64,000 nt of DNA from positions 87,981 to 151,980 of the forward strand of contig MPNW01000142.1 in the NCBI GenBank assembly GCA_011800805.1, read 5' to 3'. Source of the stretch: Hirudo medicinalis. Taxonomy: Eukaryota > Annelida > Clitellata > Hirudinida > Hirudinidae. A program made the translations under genes and the position numbers. The notes beneath the pieces were generated by a model. It was not told the origin of the DNA and searched no databases. It saw only the letters and a list, made by a program, of their open reading frames with translations. Below, in pieces: positions 1 through 12,100 of the stretch; position 1 is the stretch's first letter, and every line of letters begins with the position of its first letter.

Positions 1-500
1 GACGTAGCTTCTTAAATAGCCAGTCAGGACAAAGGAGGATGTCCACAAACAAAGGATGCGCGCCTGGTAAGTCATCGCTGATAGGGCTAGGATCAGCTCG
101 TGATTATGATGGATGTGCGATCCTACACATCCTCATCTAATTTATTCCATAAAGAAACCACCCTCGTGTTGAAGTAATTATATATTGTTTAAGTTTCCCT
201 AAGTCTTCTTATATAGCTTACAGTCGTGCCTTCTATATAGAGCTAATTAAAAGGTTCTCGATTGAATGCTATATTATATTTTTAGAATGTGTATTTTATC
301 ATTGGAGTAAGCCATAATATTTAAAGATATTAAAATTAACAAAATCTCTGGCGCTATATTTCTATTTATGTACATTGACTACTTGAAGTTTATTTAGACT
401 TGATTTTTTTCTTGATCCTAGTAACCGAGAAAGTACTGTGTTCGTGCGACTAGTTAAACTGTAGGTGGACTAATACTTCTAAATTGTTTAGGTTTTGGGA
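1..500. other. AT-rich intergenic / upstream region
   Basis: No convincing coding exon, RNA gene or recognisable repeat was found here. It is AT-rich and lies directly upstream of the nicotinamidase-like gene, so it should hold that gene's 5' UTR and promoter, but no specific element stands out. Confidence 0.5.
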
Positions 501-1641
501 ATGATTTATTTTAAGGCGGTAATAATCTCTACATTGCTACTTCTTGAATGTGAATGTAGCGTGGGAAGGCCGGCTTTACTAGTCATCGATGTCCAAAAAT
601 GTTTTATAAAGGGGGGGAGTCTAGCAGTACCCTATGCAGAAGATTTAATACCAATAATAAATGACATAATAAGTTCTTATAGGCAACACTTTGCTTCCAT
701 CTATTTCTCCCTGGATTCCCATCCAGCCAACCATGTTTCATTTGTCAGTCAACACAATGGAATGAGTCTTTTTGACGTCGTCGAGTTGAGGTACAACAGC
801 GAAGGTGAGAATGATAGATATATAATTGATTGACATCTTAACGTCACATTCATGTTATAATATTGATAGCATCCATTGGTTTCATTTCAGCTGAATTGTG
901 CAGGCCAACTACACTAAAACATGAGGAGAATAGATCAATCAAATGTGGAAGGGATGTAAGGACTGTCCGGCAAGTACTGTGGCCCGATCATTGTGTTGTC
1001 AACACTGAGGAAATGAATTTGGCTCCGGACCTGGCATTCAATTCATCAAGAGATAAACTCATATATAAGGGCCTGAATCCAGTGGTAAAAGAGGATCATT
1101 AGTACCTTTTTCAAAGTGGAATTAAGAGTTAAACCTTTATTACCCAGATTGATTCATATTCCGCTTTTTCTGACAATGGAAATTTGAGTCAAACCATCCT
1201 CCACAAAACTTTGCAAGATGAGAGCATAAATGTTCTGTTCATAGCTGGCATAGCCACTGATTATTGTGTTAAATATTCAGCTTTAGATGCCATTACACTT
1301 GGTAATATTACAAGATACAAAGTTAAGCTTCATCAAGTCCTTTATCCCTAATAAAAAGTTAAATTTTGAAGGTTATGAGACTTACGTCATAGCCGATGCC
1401 ACTATGGGAATTGGAGAAACCTCGTATGCCGAGGCTTTGAGGCACTTACAAGAGAAAGGTAATTGAAGAAGTCCAGGGACCATTCATGCACAAACTTTTC
1501 AATAGGTTTTGTTCTCAATTTGTGTGTATAATTTTCCCAGGCATTCATGTAATAACTTTATCTCAACTGGGATACAAGCTAAGAAAATATCAAACAGACG
1601 AGTCTTCTAGGCAAATGGCAGTTACAAGTGGCATACCTTGA
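501..1641 (+). CDS. Nicotinamidase-like isochorismatase-family hydrolase with signal peptide, 5 exons
   Basis: Predicted exons 501-804, 891-1084, 1148-1301, 1372-1458 and 1541-1641 join in frame into 840 nt (279 residues plus stop), all with GT-AG borders. The family deamidates nicotinamide to nicotinate in NAD salvage. The product carries the N-terminal strand LVIDVQKCF with the catalytic Asp, the metal-site segment DSHPANHVSF, WPDHCV, the NPVIDSYSAF loop formed across the exon 2/3 junction, and GIATDYCVKY with the nucleophilic Cys. Residues 1-22 start with a basic residue followed by a hydrophobic stretch (VIISTLLLL), which looks like a signal peptide, so the enzyme may be secreted; that is an inference, since many relatives are cytosolic. 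Start chosen: the ATG at 501, directly ahead of the hydrophobic stretch. The gene converges on the Tudor gene. Substrate is not proven, because other isochorismatase-fold amidases share the motifs. Confidence 0.88.
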
Positions 1642-2320
1642 GGTAATGTTCTTGGGCCTTTATTGCTTATGATATATGTACCAATGATATTTATGAAGTG
1701 TTTAGCCTATGCTTTTTGCTGATAATTGTACATGTCTTTGATATCCAGCATTTGTGGGAAACACTCGAAAAGACAGCTTTTATAAAGGAGGTCGATTACA
1801 TTTCTGCGAGCTTAATGGAGACTGTTTGAATAGCATGATTTTTCCAGATGTTTTCTGTTATCAATGAGCTTTACATGGCAAGGTGAATACCTTAATACGA
1901 ATAGCTAGTTGACTTTGATACCTCAAATTACTTTGTATTTTATAAATGATGTAAAATATTTAGTATTGTAAACTATTAGCTGTGGTTGTGTCAAGGCCAT
2001 GGCCTACCGCTGTTTGCAATCTGCAGCTTATTCAAAAGCAAAACATCTATTTGATGAACCCACGTGATTTTATTAATGTTCGGATGAAAATAATAAATTT
2101 CAAAACAATTTTGAATTTAAGTTTTGGAGCTAAGTAAATTCAATGATCATTAGATTTGGAATGCAGGGATATTTTGAAAATAAAAATAGCATTGATTCAA
2201 GCACACTTTTTGACAGCAGAGTGGACAGCATAACCTCGTTGGACCATGATCTTGCTTATATTCTTTTCTTTTCTTTCATCAGTGCAATACAAATCCAACA
2301 AAAGAGTCCCACATGGTAAT
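1642..2320. other. Intergenic spacer between convergent genes
   Basis: This 0.68 kb stretch separates the stop codons of the + strand nicotinamidase-like gene and the - strand Tudor gene and must hold both 3' UTRs. No coding exon or repeat was recognised. Confidence 0.55.
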
Positions 2321-5300
2321 CTAAAACAGACACAAATTTTCAAATTGAAGTCCTTGTGGAAGTTTTGCAAACACATACCCTTGCAGGACTTTGGCTAACA
2401 ACACTTTACCTTCAACCAATGACTTGAAGAATTCACTGACAATAATTGAGATTTTTCAACTTATTACAAAAGATGACCCTCAAGACAAGAAACAGTTTTT
2501 ATAGAAATATGTTGATATGTCTTACAGAGCATCCTGGGTCCAATTATGATGGGAAGGTGATATAGGTGAGGAGGACTTTGAAGCCTGATGTGGGAGGTGC
2601 ATAAAACGAGGCTGCATACTTCTGATTCTGCAAGGAGGCAGAGTTTCTGTGTTCCCATAGTCAACAAGATAAACCTGCATCCAAAATAATTTTATGAGAA
2701 CTTGCAAACAAACATTTTAAGAAATGCAGACCTTATAATGGTCGACATCATTGTAATCAACTATGAGTGCCCTATGCCACAGCTCGAATTCAATTGAGCG
2801 GGCCACTACCATCTCTCCTCTGCTGAAGAATGTTAAATCATGATCTGGAAGAGCTATCAAATTGAAGTGTTCGCTGCAAAAATTGTCTTGTAGAAGTTAA
2901 AGATTGATGGTCCGAACAACAAAGAAGCAACTAACTCACTTTAATGCCATCATGAGTTCATCAAGGGGAGAGCTCAATGAATTAGTAGAGGTGGTTTGCT
3001 CAACTGCAAGCATTTTTATGGTCCATGTAATATATCTCTTGATTCAGAAACAAACATTTTCACACCTCCAAATGGAAAGATAACAAAGCAGTTTTGTGGG
3101 TCCACAAAGGCAGAAATTTGAACAAAGACCCAACTTCCTTCACCAGGGAGGTCCAGTTCTGACTCTGTTGAGGGTAAACTGTATACAAGAACGTTTTCTT
3201 TTGATAGGACTTCATCGGATTCTGGAACAATAACTCATTTTTCAACTGTTAAAACTCCATTGGAGCATTAATGGCATTTTTAAAACTTGGAATATACAGA
3301 AACACATTTGATTTTCTGAAGTTGCTCAAATAAGCAGATATTACACACTGTTTTCATAGTTTAACAAAATGATTCCCAACCCCTGACGTGTGCAAAGCGA
3401 CAGCTTTCTTTGTACCAACAACCTTTTTTCCTATTGAAAAATTTGCATGGCTCCTTTTCATATTTTTTGGTCTCTTCAAGTAAAAGAAATAAATCACTTC
3501 CAACAATCGGCATAACAATCTTCAAAACATACTAGAGTTGGCAGCTGTGACACCAGGAGCTTCCGTGGCCACCACATAACTATTACGTACTGACAAGAAC
3601 TCGTCGTCCACTTCGTCTTTCAAAAAATTCTCTAGAACATCTACAAATATTTTTTTATTACAAATATTAAATTAATGGTTGAGATCATGGTTATAGTACA
3701 ACCCATCACCTTCTTTGTCATCATTAACAGAAGGTGTGCCACTTTTCCTGACCTCTTCAAAGCTTTCATCCTTGTTAATGACTTTCACCGAAAGCCTGGC
3801 ATAATCCATGCTTGACAAAAGCGTGATGAAAGACTCTTCGGTATCATCACTTCTTGCTATTCGCAGATCAATTTCTAATGGTTTGTTGACATGACAACTG
3901 CAAAATTAATTTAATGCAGGCTTATATTTTAGCCTTAGGAAAAAAAAACAAAAGGATACCAGATCACTTCGCCAAGTGAATATTGGAGTCCAAAATAAGC
4001 AAGTAATTTTGCATCTCTAACTTCATCTTTAAAATATTCTACTGCTTCCCGAGACCACAGACAATCTTTTGGCTCAATTCCCTCTAATTTGCAAACCATA
4101 GACATCACAGGATATGATTTTATGAAATATTCAGGCAGTTGAAATATGTCATCATTTGAGTCCAGCATTTTTGTTCTCCCATAGTCAACCAGCAGTACTT
4201 CAACTTCACAATTTCCTTCACTTTCAAAAACATTTGTAACCTGCAAAAAATTCGTTTTTTTTTTAGAAAATTTGAATAATTATACATCCTTCTAAAGCCT
4301 TAATTGATCCAATATAGTAACTTTTACCAAGGCACGGAATAACCATCCTAACTAAGCCAAAAGCAATACTACTTCAGTGCTTACATTCAAATTGGCTACT
4401 GAAAATATATTTAACAAAAATTACCAGTGAGCGATATTTCAGCTGATCACCAAATATGCTCTCTTTCAAAATGACCAGACAGACAGTACCAATTCCAATC
4501 TTCCCCGGCTGCAACTTTTCAATACCTTCGAAACATTTTGAGTGGTCATTCATATCCTGGTTCAATTTGGTCAACCTAGCCTGCCCATCCTCCCCACAAA
4601 GCACCCAAAACTGAGATGGTGAGTCAACGTGAGAAATATGAACTTCAAATTCATTATCAGTAACAGAAATAGTTTTGTACTTGAAGTGCATGTTCTCTTC
4701 TGTTTTGCTTTGATTTTCAACACAATTGCATTCAGCATCTTGAAATGGTAGCATTACCAACTCTTTCAAGGATTGAGATGCACAAACATCTACTTGATTA
4801 GGCATTTGCTCTTCATGGCAAGGTCCACAATTGTTGGTAGAATAGGACAGATGTGATTCCATAAGACTAACTGTTTCAGAGAAAATTATGAGATCCTTGG
4901 AATCAATGTTTTCATTTTCAACTTTACACAAATCACTTTCTTCACATTCATTAGCAGCAAACGTTGTAGTATCATTTACAATTGGTTTGGAGTTGTTTCT
5001 GTTACCACAAGTAGGTTTGTCACAATTTGCTGGTGATTCTGATGACTGATCAGATTTGTAATCTTGCTGGTTCTTCGGTTTTTCTTTCTCAGAGTTTAAT
5101 GGAGACTCAACAGATTTAATGAGAACAACTTCTGGATATGAATAATCATTCTTTCCCTTCAAGTTTTCAATCAAATTTTTGTCATTTTGCTTTTTCAAAA
5201 TTTCTGGACTATTAAAGATCTCGATCTTTTTAATAAACATTTCACCTCTAAATTTCCTTTTCTCGTCTTCAGAAAAGCACAAGTACTTGAAGGAATTAAC

Positions 5301-7753
5301 AGCATTTCTGTTGGAATGGACAACTTTCACAGACTCCAATCTTTTCAGCTCTTGAGTAATATCAAGATTGCCTTCATGATTCTGTTTTATTTTGCTGCTC
5401 TTCTTGTACAGGTTCACAAATATCAACGCATCAACAGCTGAGAGAGGTCTAATTGTTACCGTTTCATAAAATCGGAGCCGAGAAATCAAGCTGTTGAAAT
5501 CTCTTACAGACTTGGATGACCAAACACACGAATCACCAGAGGGAGGAGAGACCTGCAAACAAATACTTCAGCTAAAGCCATTTACCCCTGTTGGCAAAGG
5601 TTGACATAAACATTAGTAAAACCAACATTATCAATGGAACAGCAAATAGCCAGGCCAGGAAGTTCTGTAAATTCAATTGGCAGATCGTGCAAAAGAGCAG
5701 AGGGAAGAATTTCAGAATTTCCATAATCCAAGAAGAAAACTTCATACTCTGCACCACCATCTAAATGGATAACATCGAGTAATCAACTAGCAAAAGTAGC
5801 AGATGTAATGATTTAAATGCAACAAATGGCAAAAACACAAAACATTAATTCAAAAACCTCTTTTAGCAATGGAAACAATTTTTGCTCTGTACCACATTTG
5901 GTCTGCATGAAATTGTGCAGCAACGAGAGATGAGAGACGATAATCAGTTTTAGCATTCCCGACATTCATCTTTTTCATGTAGGCACTAAAAGAGGTTACT
6001 TGTTTCAGACAACCACCATCTAATAATTCAACATTTCAACAAACTTAAGACCATCCTGAATTGATTCCAGCTGGGGAATTAGAGCAAGAGGCTGGAAATA
6101 GAACATCCATGGAGACACAGCAAGTGGAATGATCCCATCAATAAAGCCTGAAGAGAATGGCTGTTCTGAGAAAGTAGATGAGTCTTGAATCAATTTCTTC
6201 TTCAATGAATGTAGCTGTAAATTAAATATGTTTTGAAGATAAATTGCTTAAATGTAATTTAAAAGCCCAACAGCTCAAAGTTAATATATTAAAATTCAGT
6301 AACCTGCACATCATTGCCTTCACATCCGACTAACACATTTTGCTTGACTTCTATTTCTGTTTCCAAAATAAAACAAATTATACTAACCACAACAAAGACA
6401 TTCAAAATATGAATTATTTCAACAAATAGGAAACATGCCCGTTGAATATGCTGTTCTCAACAATGCTGCAGGAACTTCCCCATTTTTGGGGTTCAAATCT
6501 ATAATAATAGTAATAATAATTATAATAACAAACCATTAAAAATTAAATTCGAATATTGAATAAATATATTGAATTTTGTCTGCATCCCTCTTATCTTCCA
6601 ATGTGCCAACCATCTTATCAGCCCTGTTGATAGCCTTAAAAGGACTTATTGACTTGCAGGTCGGCCAAACAGGTTGGGCGATGCCAAGTCGCAGTCGTGT
6701 TCAAAACCCAGCCCGCACTGCTACAAGACCCTCGGGTAGGGGCACTATATAAATGGCTAACAAGAAGCACCTCTGATGCTATGCCTGCATAAACGAAGTA
6801 CATTTATTCAAGCTTTTCTTTGAAGCATGAAGTTCTCGATGCAATACCTTAAATTGCAAGCATACAAAGTATGTCCAAAATTAAAAACATAACATATTTC
6901 TGAAAATATGAAAATCAATCTCCAAATGTATCGATAAGCAGAACAAATATTTCTTCGCTAATATTGAACCATTCGATGTCGTTGAATTTTGTGAAGAGAA
7001 TATAAAATAATAAAACATTCACAAACTATCACATAAAATATTTTTTATGAAGTCATCTTCTATCATGTCTTTGAAGACTGACAAACAATCCTGCAAGGTG
7101 GTAGTCATAGTTCTTGATTTGGCAAATTCCTTATTAAATTCCTCAGGGATGTTCAATTGAAGAAGTCCTCTCAAGTAATCGCTTGACTGATCAAGTAGAA
7201 GTATGCAAAAATGTTTGTCACAATAAAAAAAAACTCAAAAACATCAAAAAGAAAAGTATCTTATCTTGTGTAACTAACCTATATCTTCAATCACATACCA
7301 AACATATTAATGTGAATACTTAGTTAAATATTGTCATTCTAGTCAGCATAATTTGTATATAAGGATTTTTTATCTTGTCCTTTTTATAGGTCAGATTACC
7401 TCAAAAGTACATATAAAAATTTACCATATTCTTCAAGCTATACAGACTAGAACAGAGATATGCAAAATCATGTTCAAATAATTGTATTTGTTCAGTCAGC
7501 AATTGTTTCTTTTTATCCATCATCTCTTGCCTTGCTTTCCAAACTACTGAAATCCAAACATTGCATGACCATGAAATATTAGAAAATAAAAATTAATCCA
7601 TAGTACATTTTAGGCAAAATATCCATCAAATTGCTTAATTATAGTCTACGAAAATATTGAGACAATTACGCAATGGCATTCTTGCCATACACAGCAATTA
7701 GCAATGATTTAAGAACAATTAAACTTACATGCTTTGGCAGAAGATTGACTCAT
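2321..7753 (-). CDS. Multi-Tudor-domain protein (TDRD/RNF17-like), multi-exon
   Basis: Exons on the minus strand run from 7753 (MSQSSAKA, exon 7729-7753) through 7425-7546 (charged coiled-coil helix, EQIQLFEHDFAYLCSSLYSL) to a stop at 2321-2323 (ending ENLCLF). At least three extended Tudor modules are visible. The first (about 6360-5572) has WYRAKI and VFFLDYGNSEILP. The second (about 4680-3960) has FEVHISHVDSPSQFWVL and VLLVDYGRTKML. The third (about 3190-2540) has ISAFVDPQNCFVIFPFG and VYLVDYGNTETLPP. A long, poorly conserved acidic/Ser-rich stretch lies in the 1.2 kb exon 5558-4374. Tudor proteins of this class bind symmetrically dimethylated arginine on Piwi proteins and organise germ granules for piRNA silencing. 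The N-terminal coiled coil recalls RNF17, but no RING was found. Exon borders between 7200 and 6500 and between 3950 and 2900 are approximate. Which TDRD orthologue it is remains open. Confidence 0.8.
6655..6790 (+). repeat. tRNA-derived SINE, copy A (in Tudor-gene intron)
   Basis: Contains a pol III B-box-like GTGTTCAAAACCC and a conserved tail CTCGGGTAGGGGCACTATAT followed by AAATGG. Two other copies in this window (37820-37955 and, inverted, 56345-56505) share the tail. The head is more diverged than in the other copies. It lies in an intron, antisense to the Tudor gene. Confidence 0.7.
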
Positions 7754-8464
7754 TGTATATGTATCAAAACAAAAATCCAATGCGATTTAAACAGCAGCAA
7801 CCCCAGCGCAATATAACTGGTGCAGCTCGGCCCTTAAAAACTTGGAGCCCGCCATAAAAGTTGTCTTTGGAAAATTTCATCCTATTATTTAATCAAAAAT
7901 GTCTTAAATATATTATTGACAAAAGCATTTATTTAAAATATTAAAGTTAAATGTTACATTTAAAGTCTAAATTGTTAACGCATTACTCTAATATTAATTA
8001 TCATTTTAAATATGACCAAATTAGAATAAAATTTGTTCTATTTTCATGTAATTTGTTTCACGATTTTCAGTTCGCACGATTACCAATGCTACGCCACAGT
8101 GTAAAAAAATGGAGACTAATCAAATTTTTGAGAGTGCAGTGAGTTTAAAGCCAACACAACTCCATTTAACAGGCTCAATTGGCCAGCTTAGTAAATGCGG
8201 ACTCATTTTACTCACCTGCGCGTGTCCAGTCCTAGAGAAAATCATCAATGGAGGAAATATGGCATGTCTAACTAGACATAATTTCATCACAAGCTAATTA
8301 GCACTGATTCTTGTCGCCTCGATCGACTTGCAATGTTGTCTGTTGTGCATTGATTATTTTGAATTCCGGAAAGCCTCGATTCTGTCTCCCATGTCAAGCT
8401 ATTTGACAAATTAAAATCCTAAAATTATTTCCGGAAATTTGCTAGACTGGATAGCTATAGGGAT
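7754..8464. other. Intergenic region upstream of the Tudor gene
   Basis: AT-rich and without a supported exon. Two short overlapping open frames near 7951-8297 have no recognisable motif, and I treat them as chance. The first few hundred bases should hold the promoter of the minus-strand Tudor gene. Confidence 0.45.
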
Positions 8465-8530
8465 TTATTTATTTTTATTTATTTACCCCTCTGGAAAAGC
8501 AGAAAGGGGTCATCTGCAACGTTGCAGATG
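8465..8530 (-). repeat. LINE-like 3' tail with hairpin and 20-bp perfect palindrome
   Basis: On the minus strand this reads as a palindrome, then a hairpin (arms ACCCCT and AGGGGT), then a run of AAAT/AAATA units. That order is typical of the 3' end of a CR1/L2/Jockey-like retroposon. The 20-bp sequence at 8511-8530 (CATCTGCAACGTTGCAGATG) equals its own reverse complement. A similar hairpin-plus-TAAATAA arrangement follows the LINE fragment at 13700-14350. Confidence 0.5.
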
Positions 8531-8639
8531 GTACCATTGCAACCAACTCTGCTCAATTTTATATAAAATCTTGAGCGTTTTTTCAGTAAATATGTCACAC
8601 AACGGCATATTTGCATAAAAATATTTTTATTTGAAAATA

Positions 8640-9135
8640 ACCCTTAGCATGAGAAATTAAAAAAGAACTACCGAACGAGGTTTGGTAAGCATTAATGTTA
8701 GAAGCAGCAACATGAGTTATTGATGATAGATCTAGTTTGAGACAGATTGCAAAACATTACGAGATTCACTATTCAACATTATGCCGATATATTTAGAAGG
8801 TTAAAGGCCCGTGAAGTTAATGCAGTGATGCCAACTTCTGGCTGCAAATCAAATCGAAAACTTTTTCTGATGAACAAGAAAAATTGATTTACAAATATTT
8901 AATAACTGCTGGTGATATGAACTATGGAGTGTCGCCTAAAGATGCACGAGTTCTCGCCTACCAGTGTGCTGCTGGATTTAATGTCAAATTTCTTCATCAA
9001 TGGTCCGCTAACTCTATTGCTGGTGAAGATTGGCTTTCTGGTTTTATTTTGCGAAATCCAATACTCTCTTTGCGAATGCTAGATGTATTCGATCCCGGCC
9101 GGGGTTGGTGGCAAAACTTGGAAGACTCCATTTGA
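8640..9135 (+). mobile_element. Degenerate pogo/Tigger-like DNA transposon fragment
   Basis: The frame reads TTERGLVS, then a helix-turn-helix SLRQIAKHYEIHYSTLCRYI, then after frame breaks KDARVLAYQCAA and GEDWLSGFILRNPILSLR. This matches the N-terminal DNA-binding region (psq plus CENP-B-type HTH) of pogo/Jerky transposases, where a W-x-x-x-F near a basic-Asn-Pro segment is characteristic. It holds in-frame stops and no DDE catalytic domain, so it is dead. Confidence 0.65.
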
Positions 9136-9199
9136 ACAAGCTACTGTTGATATATTTTTTTAGATAAAGAATTTTAGTAAAATTACTCTGATGGAATTC

Positions 9200-9965
9200 C
9201 ACTCTGCAAATGATCCAACGACTTATAAGAAGTAAAGCAGCAGTTTTTGATAATCCCCATCATAAACATAATCCGTTTCTCCTAAATGAATCAGAGTGGG
9301 AAAACATAGAATCATGGAAACTCTTTTGGAGCCTTGCCATTATGCAACAGAACTATTGGGTGGAGAAAGGTACACATTTCTTGTTCAGTTGTGCTACCAA
9401 CGATGTGCCATCTATTCCGTGCATGACTGCCTGGGGATGATCCTGCTTATGTGGATCAGTTCAAGAAGGCTTTTACTGAGGATTTTAAACAACATCAGAA
9501 AAAATGGTAATTTATCGTGGTTAAGTATTGCCACAGACAGCACTGGATTCAACATTTAATTGTGTTGGATAAAAAAATTTGTTTCATTTATCAGATATTG
9601 TTACTGAACCCATGGCAAAGAAACGGAGGATTTTCTATGAATATTCCACTGATTCTGAGGAACCACTGGTGCCATGAGGACGATCAGTATCATCCACTGC
9701 AGCGAAGGCTTTAGCTCATTATAGAGCTGAACCAGAGATCGACAAAGCTGGATGTACATTGGAATGGTGGCGGAAGTGTGCACCATTACATGGCCTTGTT
9801 GCTAAGCTAGCATTCAAATACATAGTTTCTCCAGCAACCACAGTGCCGCGTGAAAGGTTATTTTCCATAACTGGACATGTTGTGAACAGCAAACATGCCT
9901 CCATGTCTCCAGACAACATAAACAGGCTCGTTTGCCTCAGCAACTGGCTGAATATGGACTAACTG
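9200..9965 (+). mobile_element. Degenerate hAT-family transposase remnant
   Basis: Broken frames carry hAT hallmarks. IQRLIRSKAAVF and NESEWENIESWK start the fragment. SDIVTEPMAKKRR follows in the spacer between the RNase H-like and dimerisation regions. The C-terminal hAT dimerisation domain is at 9759-9962, with SPATTVPRERLFSITGHVV and MSPDNINRLVCLSNWL. Several frameshifts and stops separate these parts. It lies just downstream of the pogo-like fragment, and the two may be nested or merely adjacent. Confidence 0.78.
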
Positions 9966-11048
9966 CCACAAAGGACTTTACACTTGAATTAAAAATAACT
10001 GATTTTGATATAAAAATGACCTATATTGGGAAATTGATTGAAAAATAAGATGGTGCGATAAAAAATGCGTTAACTGCGATTAAAAATATTAAAAAATTTA
10101 ATTGATCTGCAGCCCTAAATTTTACTAAAGCTTAATTTGGTGCCATGATACAAAAGTATGTAAAGATTAAATATGGGCTACAATAATTTTGATTTAATCC
10201 ATAAATAAAAAAATGCGGCAACAAAATATGAAACCAACCACGGTCTCCCTTATTCTCAATTTATGGAAAGTTGGGTAGCTTGATGTCACTGCTACAAATG
10301 GGCATTACTCATGTGCAGGAGTGGATGAAGGAGATAAAAATCCTAACTTTGTTTGTGAACTTTGTATGGACTGAGACATTTTTTTTAGCAATTTTATTTA
10401 TTAACCAAACACAAGAGTAAACCAACAGAAAAAATCAAATAAAATAACTCAAGGGTCAGCCTTAAGGAAACGTACGCTTGCGCTATCAGACCCTCACTAA
10501 CATGTTACAAGTAGGCATGTGTACAAAAGTAAACAAAATGGAAAATAAAAAACTACTCAAAGAAAACCGCGCAATATGTACAACTTATAAACCTTTTCAA
10601 ATAACAAATAAAGAATATTGAAAGGACAGGATAGAGATTGATCTTTTATTGATAATGGAATTGTAGAATATAATATTGAACCATAGCATTGAATGGAAAA
10701 GAGTTTAGCAAGAAGACTTAGCAAATGAGGGACTATATTCATGTGTAGTACGAAGGAAGTGGGTAGGGTTATTGTAACTAATACTATCTGAAAAAAACCT
10801 GTAAATATCTTAGGAAGGGCATTGTAATCATAACAAAACATAAAAAGTGCGATTTGTAAACAGTGGATTTGATAAATGCTTAGTAGATTATTATTTACAA
10901 ACGTTGACTTAGTTGAAGATAAAAATGGTAATAAGAAAACAATCCGAATAATACGTTTTTGTAAAACATTAACCTATCTAAATGAGAATGGTTAAGTGGA
11001 AGCCCATACAATGTTACAATAAGTTAGATAATTAATAATAGATTTAAT
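9966..11048. other. Intergenic region between transposon remnants
   Basis: AT-rich. The only structure noticed is a LINE-like 3' tail at about 10385-10515. The other open frames here show no motif and are probably chance. Confidence 0.45.
10385..10515 (-). repeat. Probable LINE 3' tail (reverse orientation)
   Basis: Read on the minus strand it gives TGAGGGTCTGATAGCGCAAG, a block ending in GACCCT, and then an A/T-rich tail with AATAAATAAAA. The AGGGTC/GACCCT pair can form a stem. The layout matches the 3' ends of the other non-LTR fragments nearby. No coding portion is attached. Confidence 0.4.
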
Positions 11049-11930
11049 TTGTTGCATTTTGGTTTAATTTTTGGTGGTCTTTACGACTTAAAAACATTTG
11101 CATTAAGACTTATCCCATTAAAGAATAAAAACCTGGAAGGAATCAACGGGGATGACCAAAACAGCCTATTCCCAGATCTCCTCATAATTATTAAGCCAGC
11201 TCAAGCAATGATCAACCGGTCTCATAATGGTAACCCTGACCTAATCGGTGATATGATCAACCACGTAGGCATGATTGTGCTCGAATGTATGAAGGAAGCA
11301 GGTATCCCTGAGACAGTCAGGGCTACCACCGAAGCTGGAGCCGACAAAGCTAATCAACATGAATAATGTCATAAACACTATTCAATGGAATTGTCAGTGC
11401 ATTAGCAACAAAATAGGTGAGTTTGTTTCATTTCTGAGATCCTTAAAAATTCTACCGGATATTATCTTGCTCCAAGAAACCTTTCTTAAAAGCGGGAAAT
11501 CCTTCAAATTACAAGGGTATCGAGTGGAGCGACTAGATCGGACTGATGACAGACATGGTGGAGGGATCATGACTTGTATCAGAGAAGGCCTAGCTTATAG
11601 CAGTTCTGTCATATCTGAGGACCCGGAATGTTTGATAACTTCTATCATTACAGGTTCCGCGACGATGAAGATTGTCAACTTTTGTGTTCCCCCTAGGCAA
11701 AGTCTATTCCAACGACCAATTGGAATTGATCTTGAACCATTCTTCTGAGTGCTTCGTCTGTGGAGACCTGAATGCTCGCTCCCAAATGTTCGTGTTGAAA
11801 TGGGAACTCCTAGCTGACCAACTTGATCCATCTTCGACTTCTTCCTGTTTCCCAATATAACGTAGTTTCTGCTTTCCGGGATTAAACTGCCAGTCTTGAT
11901 CAGATCCTCCAAACTAATGTTTGCAAGCAT
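11049..11930 (+). mobile_element. 5' fragment of a non-LTR retrotransposon (ORF1 end and ORF2 endonuclease)
   Basis: Frame 11049-11366 looks like the end of an ORF1 and overlaps by 8 nt the ATG of ORF2 at 11359. ORF2 starts with NTIQWNCQCISNKIGEF and continues with PDIILLQETFLK, the start of an AP-like endonuclease (EEP fold: N near the start, then the QET glutamate). HGGGIMTC follows. A frameshift near 11690 moves to the frame with ECFVCGDLNARSQ, the GDLNAR catalytic motif. Sequence after about 11860 does not continue into reverse transcriptase, so the element is 3'-truncated or rearranged. Confidence 0.8.
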
Positions 11931-12100
11931 CTTTCACCTTACCCATCACAACAGTAATCTCAAAACAGGTCTTCTGCTTGAATAAACTTCTCGTTGGTAG
12001 TACGGGGCTCAACCGCAAAGTGGGAACTCCTAGCTGTCCAAATTGATCCATCGTGGGCTTCCTTCTAATTCCCCAAATAATGTGACTTCTGCTTTTTGTT
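11799..12100 (+). repeat. Diverged direct duplication of about 80 bp within LINE debris
   Basis: The block at 11799-11880 and that at about 12018-12100 both read TGGGAACTCCTAGCTG, then an AATTGATCCATC-like block, then CCCAATA and TTTCTGCTTT-like blocks, with scattered substitutions. The first copy lies in the endonuclease frame of the LINE fragment, so the second is a rearranged piece of the same element. Confidence 0.65.

Noticed and set aside
9200..9965. Functional, domesticated hAT-derived gene
   Set aside because: Several frameshifts and stops lie between the conserved segments, so there is no intact reading frame.
10557..10841. Minus-strand open frame that reads like a membrane protein
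   Set aside because: It has no conserved motif, lies in a transposon-rich region and reflects AT-rich composition.
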